In this document: positions 32,145-41,538 of the stretch, one piece after another
How positions within the stretch are numbered: the first letter of the stretch is position 1
How the letters are laid out: every line of letters starts with the position of its first letter
Assembly: GCA_038062745.1 (NCBI GenBank)
Contig: JBBTWO010000012.1
Location: forward strand, 1 to 64,000
Reading direction: 5' to 3'
DNA length: 64,000 bases
Source of the DNA: JBBTWO01 sp038062745
GTDB lineage: Bacteria > Patescibacteriota > Microgenomatia > UBA8517
Program-made: the position numbers and the translations under genes
Notes under the pieces: generated by a model
What the model saw: the letters and a program-made list of their open reading frames with translations, nothing else
Told to the model about the DNA's origin: nothing
Databases searched by the model: none

Positions 32145-34625
32145 TTATCTCCATTTATCAATCCAGTAATAGGAGTTATCCAACCACACAGGAATTTGTA
32201 TTCCTGCCCAGTGAGGGAAAAAGTAGATAAACACAATTAAACACACTACTGAATATGCCCAAATATTCTTTGGATATTTTCTTAATACAAAACCTGTTGC
32301 CATACTTAAAAATGGAATAGCAGGCAAATAGTGATACAAAAACATAATTCTGGGACTAAGCGCCCAAGGAAGAAATAAAACCAAGTAACAAAAAACAACA
32401 AAGCCTAACTTTTTGCTTTTTGTTACTATTGCCCAATAGCCAGTCACAAACACACTGACAAGTCCTACCCAAAAAACAATTGGGTTGCCCATAGCATAAA
32501 TGTTAGCAACCGTGTCGCCCACTTTTCCCGAGGTATACAGCCAAATAGGTCGAATTAAAAGTGGCCAACTAAGGGGATTGGAACTGTATGCATGAGTGGC
32601 TTTAAGGTTAGTATGATACCACCACATCTGTTGTTGTACTCCAAACGCTCCTGAGCAGCCCGCAGATACATCTTTAAAAGTACATCTAACAAATGTATCA
32701 ACATTGAAAAACTGATCAAATGTATGGCCACTAGTAAAAAATGGAATATATGCCGCCAAATAAATAATCACTGGTAGAACAATGTATCCCACATAGCTTA
32801 ACTTTAGTTTTTTCTTAAAAACAAAATGAGCTACAAACAAAATTGGTAACACCCACAAAGTTGTCCATTTGGAAGCAGCTGCCAATCCCAAAAGAACAGC
32901 TGACAACAGATTTTTGTCTGCAAGAAATAAATAAATTGTTAGTAAAGCAAACAAAATAAAATAACTGTCATTCATACCAATCCTACTCATCACCAGCATT
33001 AAGCCATCCAGTGACAGCACAAAGGCAGACAGCAAGGCGGCGACTTCATCGTTAAAGATTTTTTTACCCAGCAAGTAAACAACAAATATTGCCAGTGTTC
33101 CAGCTATTGCTTCGGGCAATCTCCAAGCAAAAGAATTTTCGCCAAAAACAGCCATCGACCCCCACATCGCAAGTTTGGCAAGTGGCGGGTGAGTCCATTC
33201 GTAAGCAAATCCTTCAGGTGGAGTGTTCCACCACTCCCAAGCTTTAACATCTCCATGCAGCATCGTTCTGGCTGTGAACGCATGGTATACCTCATCAAAA
33301 TATTCTTTTTGAGGTGAGTTTAAAAATAACAATCTTGTGGTGAAAGCAAAAACTAAAATTGCAATGAGAATTAATTTTGAATTCTTTTTTGAAAGATTTA
33401 GTTTTGGCAATTGAAGATCTACTTCTTTAAAGCTTTTGTCTTTTATAATTTTGTCAAAAAAGCCAAAGATCTTTTTTGGCAGTGGAAAAATAACTAAAGA
33501 CAAAAAAACCACACTCAAAAATGAAAACAGCGTTAAAATTTCAGCAGGAAAAATAGAATCAAAGTTTTGGGTTATCCAGACAAAAGCGAAACGCAAGTTT
33601 GCCAAGTAGATTACCGATAAACCAATATAAGGAATAATCAAAGAAGGAATAAAGGCAACCGATACGGCCAAAGGTGCCAGAGCTGGCATTAAGTGACGCT
33701 CGTGCATCCGGGTTAAAAATACAAAACTTGAAAGAAGAAGAATTGCCAAAAGGCGATAAACAAAACCTTGTTCATCTTTTTTCTTAACTATCAAAATTAA
33801 CACGGGCAAAACACTCACCCAAACAGCCAGCAATATTCCAATGAGTTGCAAAGATACTACACCTGCATTGTCTGGTCGCCAAAAACCAACTACTCCCCAA
33901 AAGTTAAAGGCATTAATGCTTGTATATGGATACTGATTTGCCGTGGCTGCTAGTCTTTCCAAAATAAAACTTAAAATATTTCTTCCGGCAGCAAAAGGAA
34001 GAAACCCCGAGACAAATGTTCCTGCCGCAACTAATATGTAGGTAGTTATTTTCCACGCTTTCCATTTATTTTTAAGCATGATAAACAAAATCACGATGGC
34101 AACAAATCCAGCCTGTGGTTTAACCAGTGCACCCAAGGCCAAGAATATTGCTGACAAAAGCCAATTTGTACTTGTAAAGTAAATTGCCATTACAGAAAAC
34201 AAGGCTGTCAAAGAATCAACTTGCCCCCATAAAGACGAATTAGCAAAAATGGCTGGGTTAAAAGTGTATAAACTCGAGACGACAATTGCCCACTTACTTC
34301 CCTTTTTCTGTTTAACAATTTTAAAAATGAAAAAGCCGGTCAAGATATCGGCCAAGACGGCTGGAAGTTTATATAGCACTATTGGGTCGATGGGAATAAG
34401 ATGTTTAATTTTTGCCAACACCCACAAAACATATAAATAGCCTGGTAAATAGTCACTCCAAGCATCATAAAAATTACCAAAACCAATGTTCACTAATCTA
34501 TCACTCCAAGCAATGAATGTGTTTTGATCCAAAAATAGGGTTCCAAAACTTGCCAATAAAAGTCTTAGGGCAAGACCTAAAAGTAGAAGTGAGACGATGT
34601 CTTTGTACTTAGTCAAGAATTTCAT
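32145..34625 (-). CDS. Two-module GT-C membrane glycosyltransferase (N-terminal GT-C + PMT)
   Basis: The 826-residue protein has two halves. The first (about 1-420) is a multi-span mannosyltransferase-like unit with QNTFIAWSDRLVN, SLWGQVDSLTALF and a MHERHLMPAL motif. The second (about 430-826) matches protein O-mannosyltransferases: EYFDEVYHAFTARTMLHGD, EWTHPPLAKLAMWG and RLPEAIAGTLAIFVVYLLG. Such enzymes use polyprenyl-phosphate sugars to glycosylate envelope targets. A fusion of two GT-C units is unusual. The start overlaps the upstream gene by 17 nt. Confidence 0.8.
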   Translation of the reverse strand: MKFLTKYKDIVSLLLLGLALRLLLASFGTLFLDQNTFIAWSDRLVNIGFGNFYDAWSDYLPGYLYVLWVLAKIKHLIPIDPIVLYKLPAVLADILTGFFIFKIVKQKKGSKWAIVVSSLYTFNPAIFANSSLWGQVDSLTALFSVMAIYFTSTNWLLSAIFLALGALVKPQAGFVAIVILFIMLKNKWKAWKITTYILVAAGTFVSGFLPFAAGRNILSFILERLAATANQYPYTSINAFNFWGVVGFWRPDNAGVVSLQLIGILLAVWVSVLPVLILIVKKKDEQGFVYRLLAILLLSSFVFLTRMHERHLMPALAPLAVSVAFIPSLIIPYIGLSVIYLANLRFAFVWITQNFDSIFPAEILTLFSFLSVVFLSLVIFPLPKKIFGFFDKIIKDKSFKEVDLQLPKLNLSKKNSKLILIAILVFAFTTRLLFLNSPQKEYFDEVYHAFTARTMLHGDVKAWEWWNTPPEGFAYEWTHPPLAKLAMWGSMAVFGENSFAWRLPEAIAGTLAIFVVYLLGKKIFNDEVAALLSAFVLSLDGLMLVMSRIGMNDSYFILFALLTIYLFLADKNLLSAVLLGLAAASKWTTLWVLPILFVAHFVFKKKLKLSYVGYIVLPVIIYLAAYIPFFTSGHTFDQFFNVDTFVRCTFKDVSAGCSGAFGVQQQMWWYHTNLKATHAYSSNPLSWPLLIRPIWLYTSGKVGDTVANIYAMGNPIVFWVGLVSVFVTGYWAIVTKSKKLGFVVFCYLVLFLPWALSPRIMFLYHYLPAIPFLSMATGFVLRKYPKNIWAYSVVCLIVFIYFFPHWAGIQIPVWLDNSYYWIDKWR

Positions 34626-36501
34626 ATATTTTTATAGTACCCGAATTATATACTTTTTTGAGATTTTGGTTTGTATCAAAAAAGGCTTGGGCAGCTGGAT
34701 ATGTAGTCTTCTCATCTGACCCCAAGAAAATGTACTTTGCCTGGTATTTTTTTACAGCCGGTGTAAAGTCACCAGTTTTATATACATACTCGACATCATC
34801 CCTTCTAGAAAACACATTATCGTCTCCAACATTAAATCCATGTGAGTGTGGCCAGGTAATATATGAAATTATTCTCAATCTTCCACCAATATCAGCCGCA
34901 GGACTGTGAACTTTCGGCAATTCAATAAAAACTGACTTTTGGAGAGTGTTTTCCCTTATCCAAATACCGACCTGATAATCTGCTTGTGAATAACCCGCAC
35001 TTTTATTTAAGTAGCTCCAAGTTAAATTTAAAAATGAAGTAAAAGTAGAAACAATTAATAAAACAGTCACCATGATTGGTAATAATTTTTTAGGAAATGT
35101 CGAGACAAAAACAACAAATAAAATGGCTACAAAAACGATCATGTAATAAAAAAATTTAAACATATCTGAAGCATAAATTGTGAAGGTCATAAGAAGTGGA
35201 ATCGTAAATAAGGTAGCCATTATGATGTAAATAACTATTAAATTGATATTTTTAAATACCTTTTTTGAAATGACTGATATAGTGGCCAACACAAAGGTTG
35301 GTCCAAAATTTAAGAAAGTAAATTGCATGTACCAAAGTGCTGAATGTTCTTGCCATCTTCCCCATTTGAATGATTCAGAAAACATGGCTATCAGATCTCT
35401 TTGACCAATTTGTGGGTTTGGGAAAATTAGAAAAAGACAGATCAAAAACGAAAAACATATGAAAATAAATTTAATAGTTTGCTTGAGTGTTGATTTCTTA
35501 GCTAAAAAATACACACCACTTGCAATTAGGATTGACACTATACATACCAAGAGACCAAATAATTGAAACTTGTACAAGGCGGCCATAACAATACTGATTA
35601 CAATTGCATACTTTAAATTTTTTTCTTCGAAAAATTTAAAAAGGTATAGAATTACAGTTGCTATTGCTGGTAGCCCAAACATCATTGGCCTGTTTTGTAA
35701 AAAGTAATTAGACATTGGAACCATTTGAAAAATATCTTCATACCCATACCCTTGAGTAGTAAGAAGTGTTTTAATACTCATTCCATTACTCAAATCTTTT
35801 AGAAAATCCACAAAACCAAGATTCGAGAAAAATACAGTCAAGAAAGCTGCAACAATGGCAAGTCGTTTATTCTTTGTCAGGTGGAAACTTAAGTTATACA
35901 TGGACAAAAAGAACACCATCGCAAAGAAAGGATTGATGTATACCAAAACTCGGGGGAAGAATTGACCAAAGAAAGTATTAATAATAGCTGAATGAAAATC
36001 TACAAAATAATAGTAAGAAAGTGGCACGCCGCTAAAGTATGGCGCCTGCGGAGGAAAGTTCCCTTGGGCAATTGATTCGATGATTGACATATGCATAGCA
36101 GTGTCTTGCCAATTGGGACCACTCATTACAAATTGACCATTGAGAGGTTTAAAGATCGCCGGATATAAAGCTACTAAAAAAATAAAGTAAACAAACAAAG
36201 AAAATACAATAACCCCTAATTCCTTTTTTAGATTGTGTAGACGCACTTTTCTAATCCAGACTACCCAAACAAGACAAATGGTTGTTAATATTAATCCTAA
36301 GATTAAAGATAATCGACTAAATCCAAATATGACTCCTAGAAAATAGGCGAGGAAACTGGAAACAATGATACTAACTAGTAAATATAATTGTATTTTTTGA
36401 ATTCCAGGGAGCTTGTGATAAAAAGCTTCGACAAAAACAAAACCAGGCAAGAATAACGCATACCCAAAACCAATAATTAAAAATATATAATTGATAAACA
36501 T
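34609..36501 (-). CDS. Polytopic membrane protein, GT-C-like (DUF2298-like)
   Basis: A 630-residue protein with a dozen or more membrane helices and a soluble C-terminal part of about 110 residues. The stretch SGPNWQDTAMHMSIIESIAQ plus FSGVPLSYYYFVDFHSAI resembles the first acidic loop of DUF2298/GT-C proteins, with the Asp as putative catalytic residue. Substrate unknown. It is the first gene of a pair with the fused PMT. Its ATG shares bases with the ATG of the divergent gene at 36500. Confidence 0.65.
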   Translation of the reverse strand: MFINYIFLIIGFGYALFLPGFVFVEAFYHKLPGIQKIQLYLLVSIIVSSFLAYFLGVIFGFSRLSLILGLILTTICLVWVVWIRKVRLHNLKKELGVIVFSLFVYFIFLVALYPAIFKPLNGQFVMSGPNWQDTAMHMSIIESIAQGNFPPQAPYFSGVPLSYYYFVDFHSAIINTFFGQFFPRVLVYINPFFAMVFFLSMYNLSFHLTKNKRLAIVAAFLTVFFSNLGFVDFLKDLSNGMSIKTLLTTQGYGYEDIFQMVPMSNYFLQNRPMMFGLPAIATVILYLFKFFEEKNLKYAIVISIVMAALYKFQLFGLLVCIVSILIASGVYFLAKKSTLKQTIKFIFICFSFLICLFLIFPNPQIGQRDLIAMFSESFKWGRWQEHSALWYMQFTFLNFGPTFVLATISVISKKVFKNINLIVIYIIMATLFTIPLLMTFTIYASDMFKFFYYMIVFVAILFVVFVSTFPKKLLPIMVTVLLIVSTFTSFLNLTWSYLNKSAGYSQADYQVGIWIRENTLQKSVFIELPKVHSPAADIGGRLRIISYITWPHSHGFNVGDDNVFSRRDDVEYVYKTGDFTPAVKKYQAKYIFLGSDEKTTYPAAQAFFDTNQNLKKVYNSGTIKIYEILD

Positions 36502-36502
36502 G
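36486..36502 (+). promoter_or_regulatory. Leaderless promoter with overlapping divergent start codons
   Basis: TATAAT at 36486-36491 ends 8 nt before the plus-strand ATG at 36500. The minus-strand ATG occupies 36501-36499, so the two start codons form CATG. The plus-strand -10 is therefore inside codons of the minus-strand gene. Confidence 0.6.
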
Positions 36503-37672
36503 AAATTAATAACAAAAATAAAATTAATCGCGGTAGCAGGGTTTATACTCAGCTTTGCGATTTATCTTTTTACCTCTGCAGGTAATACTCCTTATGATTA
36601 TTTTACCCGACTTTCAGACTCTTTTGTTCAAGGAAAATATTATCTACAAGAAGGACCTCCTTGGTTGTCAGAATTAATTCCAGCTGGACCTAAAAAATTC
36701 TATGTTGTTTATCCACCAATGCCAGCAATTGCTGCAATTCCATTCAGGTTAGTGTTCCAACAAAGTTTCCACCAACAATATTTAGCTCATTTATTTGGTG
36801 CAGGCATTGTTGCCATAACAATTTTAATTTCATGGACAACTAAAAAAGATACTAAGCTAGCAGTTTGGTCGGGACTATTAGCCAGTGTGGGGACAATAAT
36901 GTGGTTTTTGTCTTCAGTTGGCTCATCTTGGTATCTGGGCCAAATTTCTGCAGCTTTCTTTATGATGATTGCGATCTATGAATCCTTAAATAAAAAGCGT
37001 CCATTTGTTATTGGAGTATTCTTGGGAGCGGCATTTTTGTCTCGTATTCACACGATTATTGCCTTTCCATTTTTCTTATATGTTCTTTTTGGCAAGGATT
37101 GGTTTAAAAAATATTTCCTGTTGGGACTGGGGGTTTTGCCATTTATATTGTTCAACTTTTATTACAACTTCATTCGTTTTGGAACCATTCTCGATCAAGC
37201 CTATTTTATTCTCCCCAAACTCTTAGGTGAAGAGAACCGGCCCTGGTTCATTCATGGCGTTGCCAATCCTATTTATATACCCAACAACATTAAAGCCATG
37301 TTTTGGACTTTTCCCAAAATTTTAGATAAATTTCCCTTCATCCAACCATCTTGGGCAGGACTGGCTATTTGGATAACAACCCCGGCTTTCATATATGCAT
37401 TCTTCGCGCATCTAAAAGATAAAATTAACCTTCTTGCTTGGGTCTCAATTTTTCTTGTGTTTTTAATCGTTGCTTCCCATGGAGGTACTGGCTGGGCACA
37501 ATTTGGATACAGGTTTGCAGTCGACTTCTATCCTTTCCTAATTTTTCTTACAATTAAAGGGGTTGCAAAAACAGGGGTTAAGTGGCACCACTGGCTATTT
37601 CTTTTCGTAAGTGTATTGGTAAACACCTGGGGAGTACTCTGGATTAATAAATTCGGTTGGGTAACCTTTTAG
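36500..37672 (+). CDS. Polytopic membrane protein, GT-C/GT87-like
   Basis: The 390-residue protein begins with a membrane helix and has about ten in total. An early loop with YDYFTRLSDSFVQGKYYLQE and KKFYVVYPPMPAIAAIPFRL resembles the acidic loop of GT-C (GT87-like) polyprenyl-phosphate-sugar transferases. Substrate unknown. It is convergent with the LCP-family gene, sharing 4 nt at the stop codons, so it is a single-gene transcript. Confidence 0.65.
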   Translation: MKLITKIKLIAVAGFILSFAIYLFTSAGNTPYDYFTRLSDSFVQGKYYLQEGPPWLSELIPAGPKKFYVVYPPMPAIAAIPFRLVFQQSFHQQYLAHLFGAGIVAITILISWTTKKDTKLAVWSGLLASVGTIMWFLSSVGSSWYLGQISAAFFMMIAIYESLNKKRPFVIGVFLGAAFLSRIHTIIAFPFFLYVLFGKDWFKKYFLLGLGVLPFILFNFYYNFIRFGTILDQAYFILPKLLGEENRPWFIHGVANPIYIPNNIKAMFWTFPKILDKFPFIQPSWAGLAIWITTPAFIYAFFAHLKDKINLLAWVSIFLVFLIVASHGGTGWAQFGYRFAVDFYPFLIFLTIKGVAKTGVKWHHWLFLFVSVLVNTWGVLWINKFGWVTF

Positions 37673-38751
37673 AAGTTTGCTTTAACCCATTTATGAACAT
37701 CTTCCCATGTTCCTGCCGTTGGGACAAACACATACTGATAATCATGTTTTGAAGTAATCGCCGGCACTTGTAATAGTTCTTGGGGTAAAACATACGTCGT
37801 CAAATTGTCTTTAGCAAAAAAGACTACTCTTGCTAAAACTACTAAGTTTGAATCAGTTAAATCAGTTTCAATCGAGCTTCTGACTGCATTGGCAACAGCC
37901 AAAACTTTCGCAGGATGGAACAAGATGTCTTTACTCAAGAGTTTTGCTTTCATGGCAGAAATGACACTTTGTTGTCTGGCTGATCTGGCAATGTCTGTGC
38001 CCTCGTCACCATCAGCATGCCGTGATCTAACAAACTTGAGAGCTGTTTCACCGTCCATTTTTTGCAACCCCTGTTTAAACTCAATTGATTCATATCTACA
38101 AGCAAAAGTTTTATCGCCACCACATAAGTCATTTTCCTTTCCCGGAATTGGGAACTCCTGATCAATGAAACTATTTTCTACATAAACTTCAATTCCTCCC
38201 ATATTATCAATGATGTCTTTGAAACCTGAAAAATCAATTACGACTGCATAGTGAACAGGTTGACCGGTGATTTGTTCAATCGTTGACTTGGCTAGTGGTA
38301 AGCCACCATTTTCTTGTTTTTGGTTTCCCCAATAATAGGCACTATTTAATTTGGCACGTAAATCTGGAACCCAAATGTCTCTTGGGAATGATACTAATTG
38401 AATTTTGGGGTTGATTAAGTCAATTGAGGCAAACATAACGGTGTCGGTTAAATCTGGCGCATCATGGCCTTGTCCACCTTTACCTAGAACTGCAATATTT
38501 GTTTTTCCACTAATAGAAGCTAGATTTGTAGCAGGCAGGAACGCAAAATCGCTGGCAAGAGTCATATATCTGGCCAAAGGTGTCCCAGAAAGCAACTTTC
38601 CAACACCTATTCCACTAACAAAAAGGACTACTAAAACAAGCAATATAATAACCGATCTGGCAAACCAAATGTTTTTTAAAAATTTTCTTTTCAATTTAGA
38701 AAACACAAGCTTACTTTTACTCAGTTTCTTGGTATCATGACTAGTATCCAT
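37669..38751 (-). CDS. LytR-CpsA-Psr (LCP) family glycopolymer transferase
   Basis: LCP proteins attach polyprenyl-linked polymers to the cell wall. After a membrane helix (about residues 30-52 from ATG 38751) the catalytic domain shows DLTDTVMFASIDL, SFPRDIWVPD, the KFVRSRHADGD stretch and IARSARQQ, the conserved Arg/Asp residues of the family. Start 38751 is preferred because an extended -10 box TGATAAAAT (38770-38762) overlaps an upstream ATG at 38763. Works with the glycosyltransferases on either side, by inference. Confidence 0.9.
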   Translation of the reverse strand: MDTSHDTKKLSKSKLVFSKLKRKFLKNIWFARSVIILLVLVVLFVSGIGVGKLLSGTPLARYMTLASDFAFLPATNLASISGKTNIAVLGKGGQGHDAPDLTDTVMFASIDLINPKIQLVSFPRDIWVPDLRAKLNSAYYWGNQKQENGGLPLAKSTIEQITGQPVHYAVVIDFSGFKDIIDNMGGIEVYVENSFIDQEFPIPGKENDLCGGDKTFACRYESIEFKQGLQKMDGETALKFVRSRHADGDEGTDIARSARQQSVISAMKAKLLSKDILFHPAKVLAVANAVRSSIETDLTDSNLVVLARVVFFAKDNLTTYVLPQELLQVPAITSKHDYQYVFVPTAGTWEDVHKWVKANF

Positions 38752-38807
38752 GGCAAACTCCATTTTATCATTAAAAGTTCAATACAAAAATAACTACGAC
38801 AATTTAT

Positions 38808-38836
38808 TTGTATTTAATATGTACAATAACTATAAT
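38808..38836 (+). promoter_or_regulatory. Promoter of the LAGLIDADG-uvrD-femX operon
   Basis: TTGTAT (38808-38813), 17-nt spacer, TATAAT (38831-38836), predicted start about 38843, 12 nt before the endonuclease ATG. It is the only clear promoter before uvrD. Confidence 0.65.
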
Positions 38837-38854
38837 TAAACACATCCGAAAATA

Positions 38855-39682
38855 ATGCAAAATCTCACACCAGTACTATCAAGTAAAGCTCCGCCATTGT
38901 GGACCAAAGACGAAATTGAGTTTGTTAGATTAAACATTGGCAAACTTACATATAAGCAAATGGGAAAAACAATTAACAGAACACCAACTGCAATTCAATC
39001 TAAGGTAAGAAAATTGCCATTTCAACAAAAGATCAAAAAGTATCAAATAAATTCAAACTTCTTTAAAAAATGGAACTCTGAAATGGCTTACATATTAGGA
39101 TTCATCTCAGCGGATGGAAATATTTCTCGACACGGCCGAGCACATATGTTACAGATTGCAAGTGACGATAAGGATGTTATTAAAAAAATTATAAATACAC
39201 TCAACTCTTCTTCACCCATAATGGAAAGGAGTAGATGGAACGGAAAAGTTTCTTACCAGTTTAGAGTATCAAATAAAATTATTTTTAACGATTTAATTAA
39301 ACTTAAAATAACCGAGAGGAAAAGTTTAACCTTAACTCCTCCCCAAATTCCTAAGGCATATATCAGCCATTATTTAAGAGGATTCTTTGATGGAGATGGA
39401 TCAGTTTATGTCAACAAAAGAAGTAACAGTATAGTTTCTGAGTGGTATAGTGCAAGTGTAAAAATGGCAAATTATATTTATAAAAATATTAAACACATAT
39501 GTCCAGAATTCAAAGGAAATGTTTCGAAAGTTCTAACACCAAAAAAAGATAGGTATTATTATTCAATAACTTTAGGCCACAGAGATTCTTTAATACTTTT
39601 TAGGTATTTATATAAAAACGCAACAATATATATGAACAGAAAATACATCAAATTCATTGAAGGAGGGGCACACAATGCTTGA
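38855..39682 (+). CDS. Free-standing LAGLIDADG homing endonuclease with Myb/SANT-like N-terminus
   Basis: The 275 residues have an N-terminal helix-turn-helix-like region (WTKDEIEFVRLNIGKLTYKQ, then RTPTAIQSKVRKL) and two LAGLIDADG motifs, AYILGFISADGNI and YLRGFFDGDGSV, each with the catalytic Asp, in a single chain. No intein splice motifs flank it and no gene is interrupted. The 3' end overlaps uvrD by 8 nt. Its A-rich, Lys/Asn/Ile-rich composition differs from neighbours and fits recent acquisition. Confidence 0.85.
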   Translation: MQNLTPVLSSKAPPLWTKDEIEFVRLNIGKLTYKQMGKTINRTPTAIQSKVRKLPFQQKIKKYQINSNFFKKWNSEMAYILGFISADGNISRHGRAHMLQIASDDKDVIKKIINTLNSSSPIMERSRWNGKVSYQFRVSNKIIFNDLIKLKITERKSLTLTPPQIPKAYISHYLRGFFDGDGSVYVNKRSNSIVSEWYSASVKMANYIYKNIKHICPEFKGNVSKVLTPKKDRYYYSITLGHRDSLILFRYLYKNATIYMNRKYIKFIEGGAHNA

Positions 39683-41525
39683 CATAAAAAATTTGAATCC
39701 TCAGCAAAAAGAGGCAGTATTATACGAAGGTGGATCTTTGCTCGTGCTTGCGGGTGCTGGAAGTGGTAAAACAAAAGTCCTAACATACAGAGCCGCAAAC
39801 ATGATTTCTTCTGGAAAAATTGGTAACAAAAATGTTCTCCTACTTACATTCACTAATCATGCGAGTCACGAGATGAAAAACAGAATCAAAGAACTCCTGG
39901 CTGCATCTGCTGAAACTGCTGACTTTACGCCCTATGCCGGAACTTTTCACTCATTTTGTGTAAAACTTTTAAGAATTGATGGAGAAAAAATAGGTATTGA
40001 TAAATCATTTGTCATTTACGATGAATCAGACAAAAAAGAGGCTGTTAAAGATATTTTAGAAAAGTTTAATCTCTCAACCGACTCCTACAACCCAGGGTCA
40101 ATTGCCAATCAAATTTCAGAAGCCAAAAACCAAATGATCACTCCGCTGCAATATTCAGAATTTGCCAAAAGCGAATTTGATCAAGTAGTTTTCAAGGTTT
40201 ATAACGAATATCAAAAGTATCTAAGCGATTCCCAATCCCTTGATTTTGATGATTTGCTTACCAAAGGAGTTCAATTATTACAAGATGTTCCAGAGGTACT
40301 TAATAAATGGCAAAATAATTTATTCCATATCTTTGTCGACGAATGGCAGGACACAAATAAAATTCAATACAAATTAGCCAAATTGTTAGTGGGGGAAAAT
40401 GAAAACATAACTGCAGTTGGAGACGCTTCTCAATCAATATATAGTTGGCGAGGAGCAGATTACAAAAACATCAATTATCTATCTAAAGATTATCCAAAAA
40501 TAAAAATCATTAATTTGGAACAAAATTACCGATCCACCCAAGTTATTCTTGATGCTGCTAATTCGGTTATCTCTAAAAATACCAATCACCCAATCTTGAA
40601 ACTTTGGACCCAAAATGGCCAAGGAGAAAGAATAAAGATGTTTCGCGCTAGAAACGGTTTTGACGAGGCAACGTTTGTAGTTGAAGAAATTCAAAAGTTA
40701 AAACGCCAAGGTTTTGATTACACTTCAATTGCCATCCTCTATAGAACCAATGCTCAATCGCGTGTTTTGGAAGAAGCCCTTATTCACCAAGCCATTCCTT
40801 ACACCTTGGTGGGTGGAGTAAAATTCTATGACAGAAAGGAAGTCAAGGATATTATTTCTTACTTGCGTCTTCTTTCTAATCCTAAAGATAAAGTAAGCAC
40901 CAAAAGATCTGAAAAAATTGGCAAGAAAAAACATGAGAAGTTTTTAGAATTCAGCCAATCTTTAGGGGGAGATTTATCTACCTATACAACTCTTGAAATA
41001 ATGGATGCCATGTTGGCTAAAATTGAGTATTTGAAACTGTTTGAAAAAGAATCAGAAGAAAATTTACAGAGACTGGAAAACATTAAAGAATTAAGATCTG
41101 TTGCTCTTCAGTTTCCAATACTGGCTGAGTTTTTAGAAAGTGTTGCTCTTGTTGAAGCAGAACAAAATTCCAAGGGAAATTTAGTTCTTACGACAAACAA
41201 TGAACATGACAAAATCACACTCATGACTCTGCACGCTGCAAAGGGTTTGGAATTCCCGGTTGTCTTTATGGTTGGTATGGAAGAAGGAATATTCCCTCAC
41301 TCCAGATCTTTATTTGACAGTTCCCAACTTGAAGAAGAAAGACGGCTTGCATATGTTGGCATAACTCGCGCAAAAGAGATTCTCTATTTAACTTTTGCAG
41401 GCAACAGACTCTTCTTTGGCCAAAAAACCAGCAATCCACCAAGTCGTTTCCTCATCGATATTCCTCAAGAGCTGATTGATTCAGAAGATGGAGCATACCG
41501 AGTAACCAATGGAGATTACTATTGA
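39675..41525 (+). CDS. UvrD/PcrA-type superfamily 1 DNA helicase, compact
   Basis: 3'-5' DNA helicase of repair and replication restart. Motifs: Q motif LNPQQKEAVL, Walker A AGAGSGKTKVL, LTFTNHASHEMKNRI, GTFHSFC, motif II DEWQDTN (usually DEYQDTN), GDASQSIYSWRGAD, LEQNYRST, and motifs V/VI LHAAKGLEFPVVF and EERRLAYVGITRAK. At 616 residues it is about 100 shorter than PcrA, mainly in the 2B region. ATG at 39675 follows AGGAGGGG (39661-39668), which lies inside the end of the endonuclease gene. Confidence 0.93.
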   Translation: MLDIKNLNPQQKEAVLYEGGSLLVLAGAGSGKTKVLTYRAANMISSGKIGNKNVLLLTFTNHASHEMKNRIKELLAASAETADFTPYAGTFHSFCVKLLRIDGEKIGIDKSFVIYDESDKKEAVKDILEKFNLSTDSYNPGSIANQISEAKNQMITPLQYSEFAKSEFDQVVFKVYNEYQKYLSDSQSLDFDDLLTKGVQLLQDVPEVLNKWQNNLFHIFVDEWQDTNKIQYKLAKLLVGENENITAVGDASQSIYSWRGADYKNINYLSKDYPKIKIINLEQNYRSTQVILDAANSVISKNTNHPILKLWTQNGQGERIKMFRARNGFDEATFVVEEIQKLKRQGFDYTSIAILYRTNAQSRVLEEALIHQAIPYTLVGGVKFYDRKEVKDIISYLRLLSNPKDKVSTKRSEKIGKKKHEKFLEFSQSLGGDLSTYTTLEIMDAMLAKIEYLKLFEKESEENLQRLENIKELRSVALQFPILAEFLESVALVEAEQNSKGNLVLTTNNEHDKITLMTLHAAKGLEFPVVFMVGMEEGIFPHSRSLFDSSQLEEERRLAYVGITRAKEILYLTFAGNRLFFGQKTSNPPSRFLIDIPQELIDSEDGAYRVTNGDYY

Positions 41526-41538
41526 TGTAAAATAAGTA

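Noticed and set aside
38855..39682. Intein or group I intron around the LAGLIDADG gene
   Set aside because: No split host gene flanks it, and no splice-site residues or intron core sequences are visible; uvrD is complete downstream.
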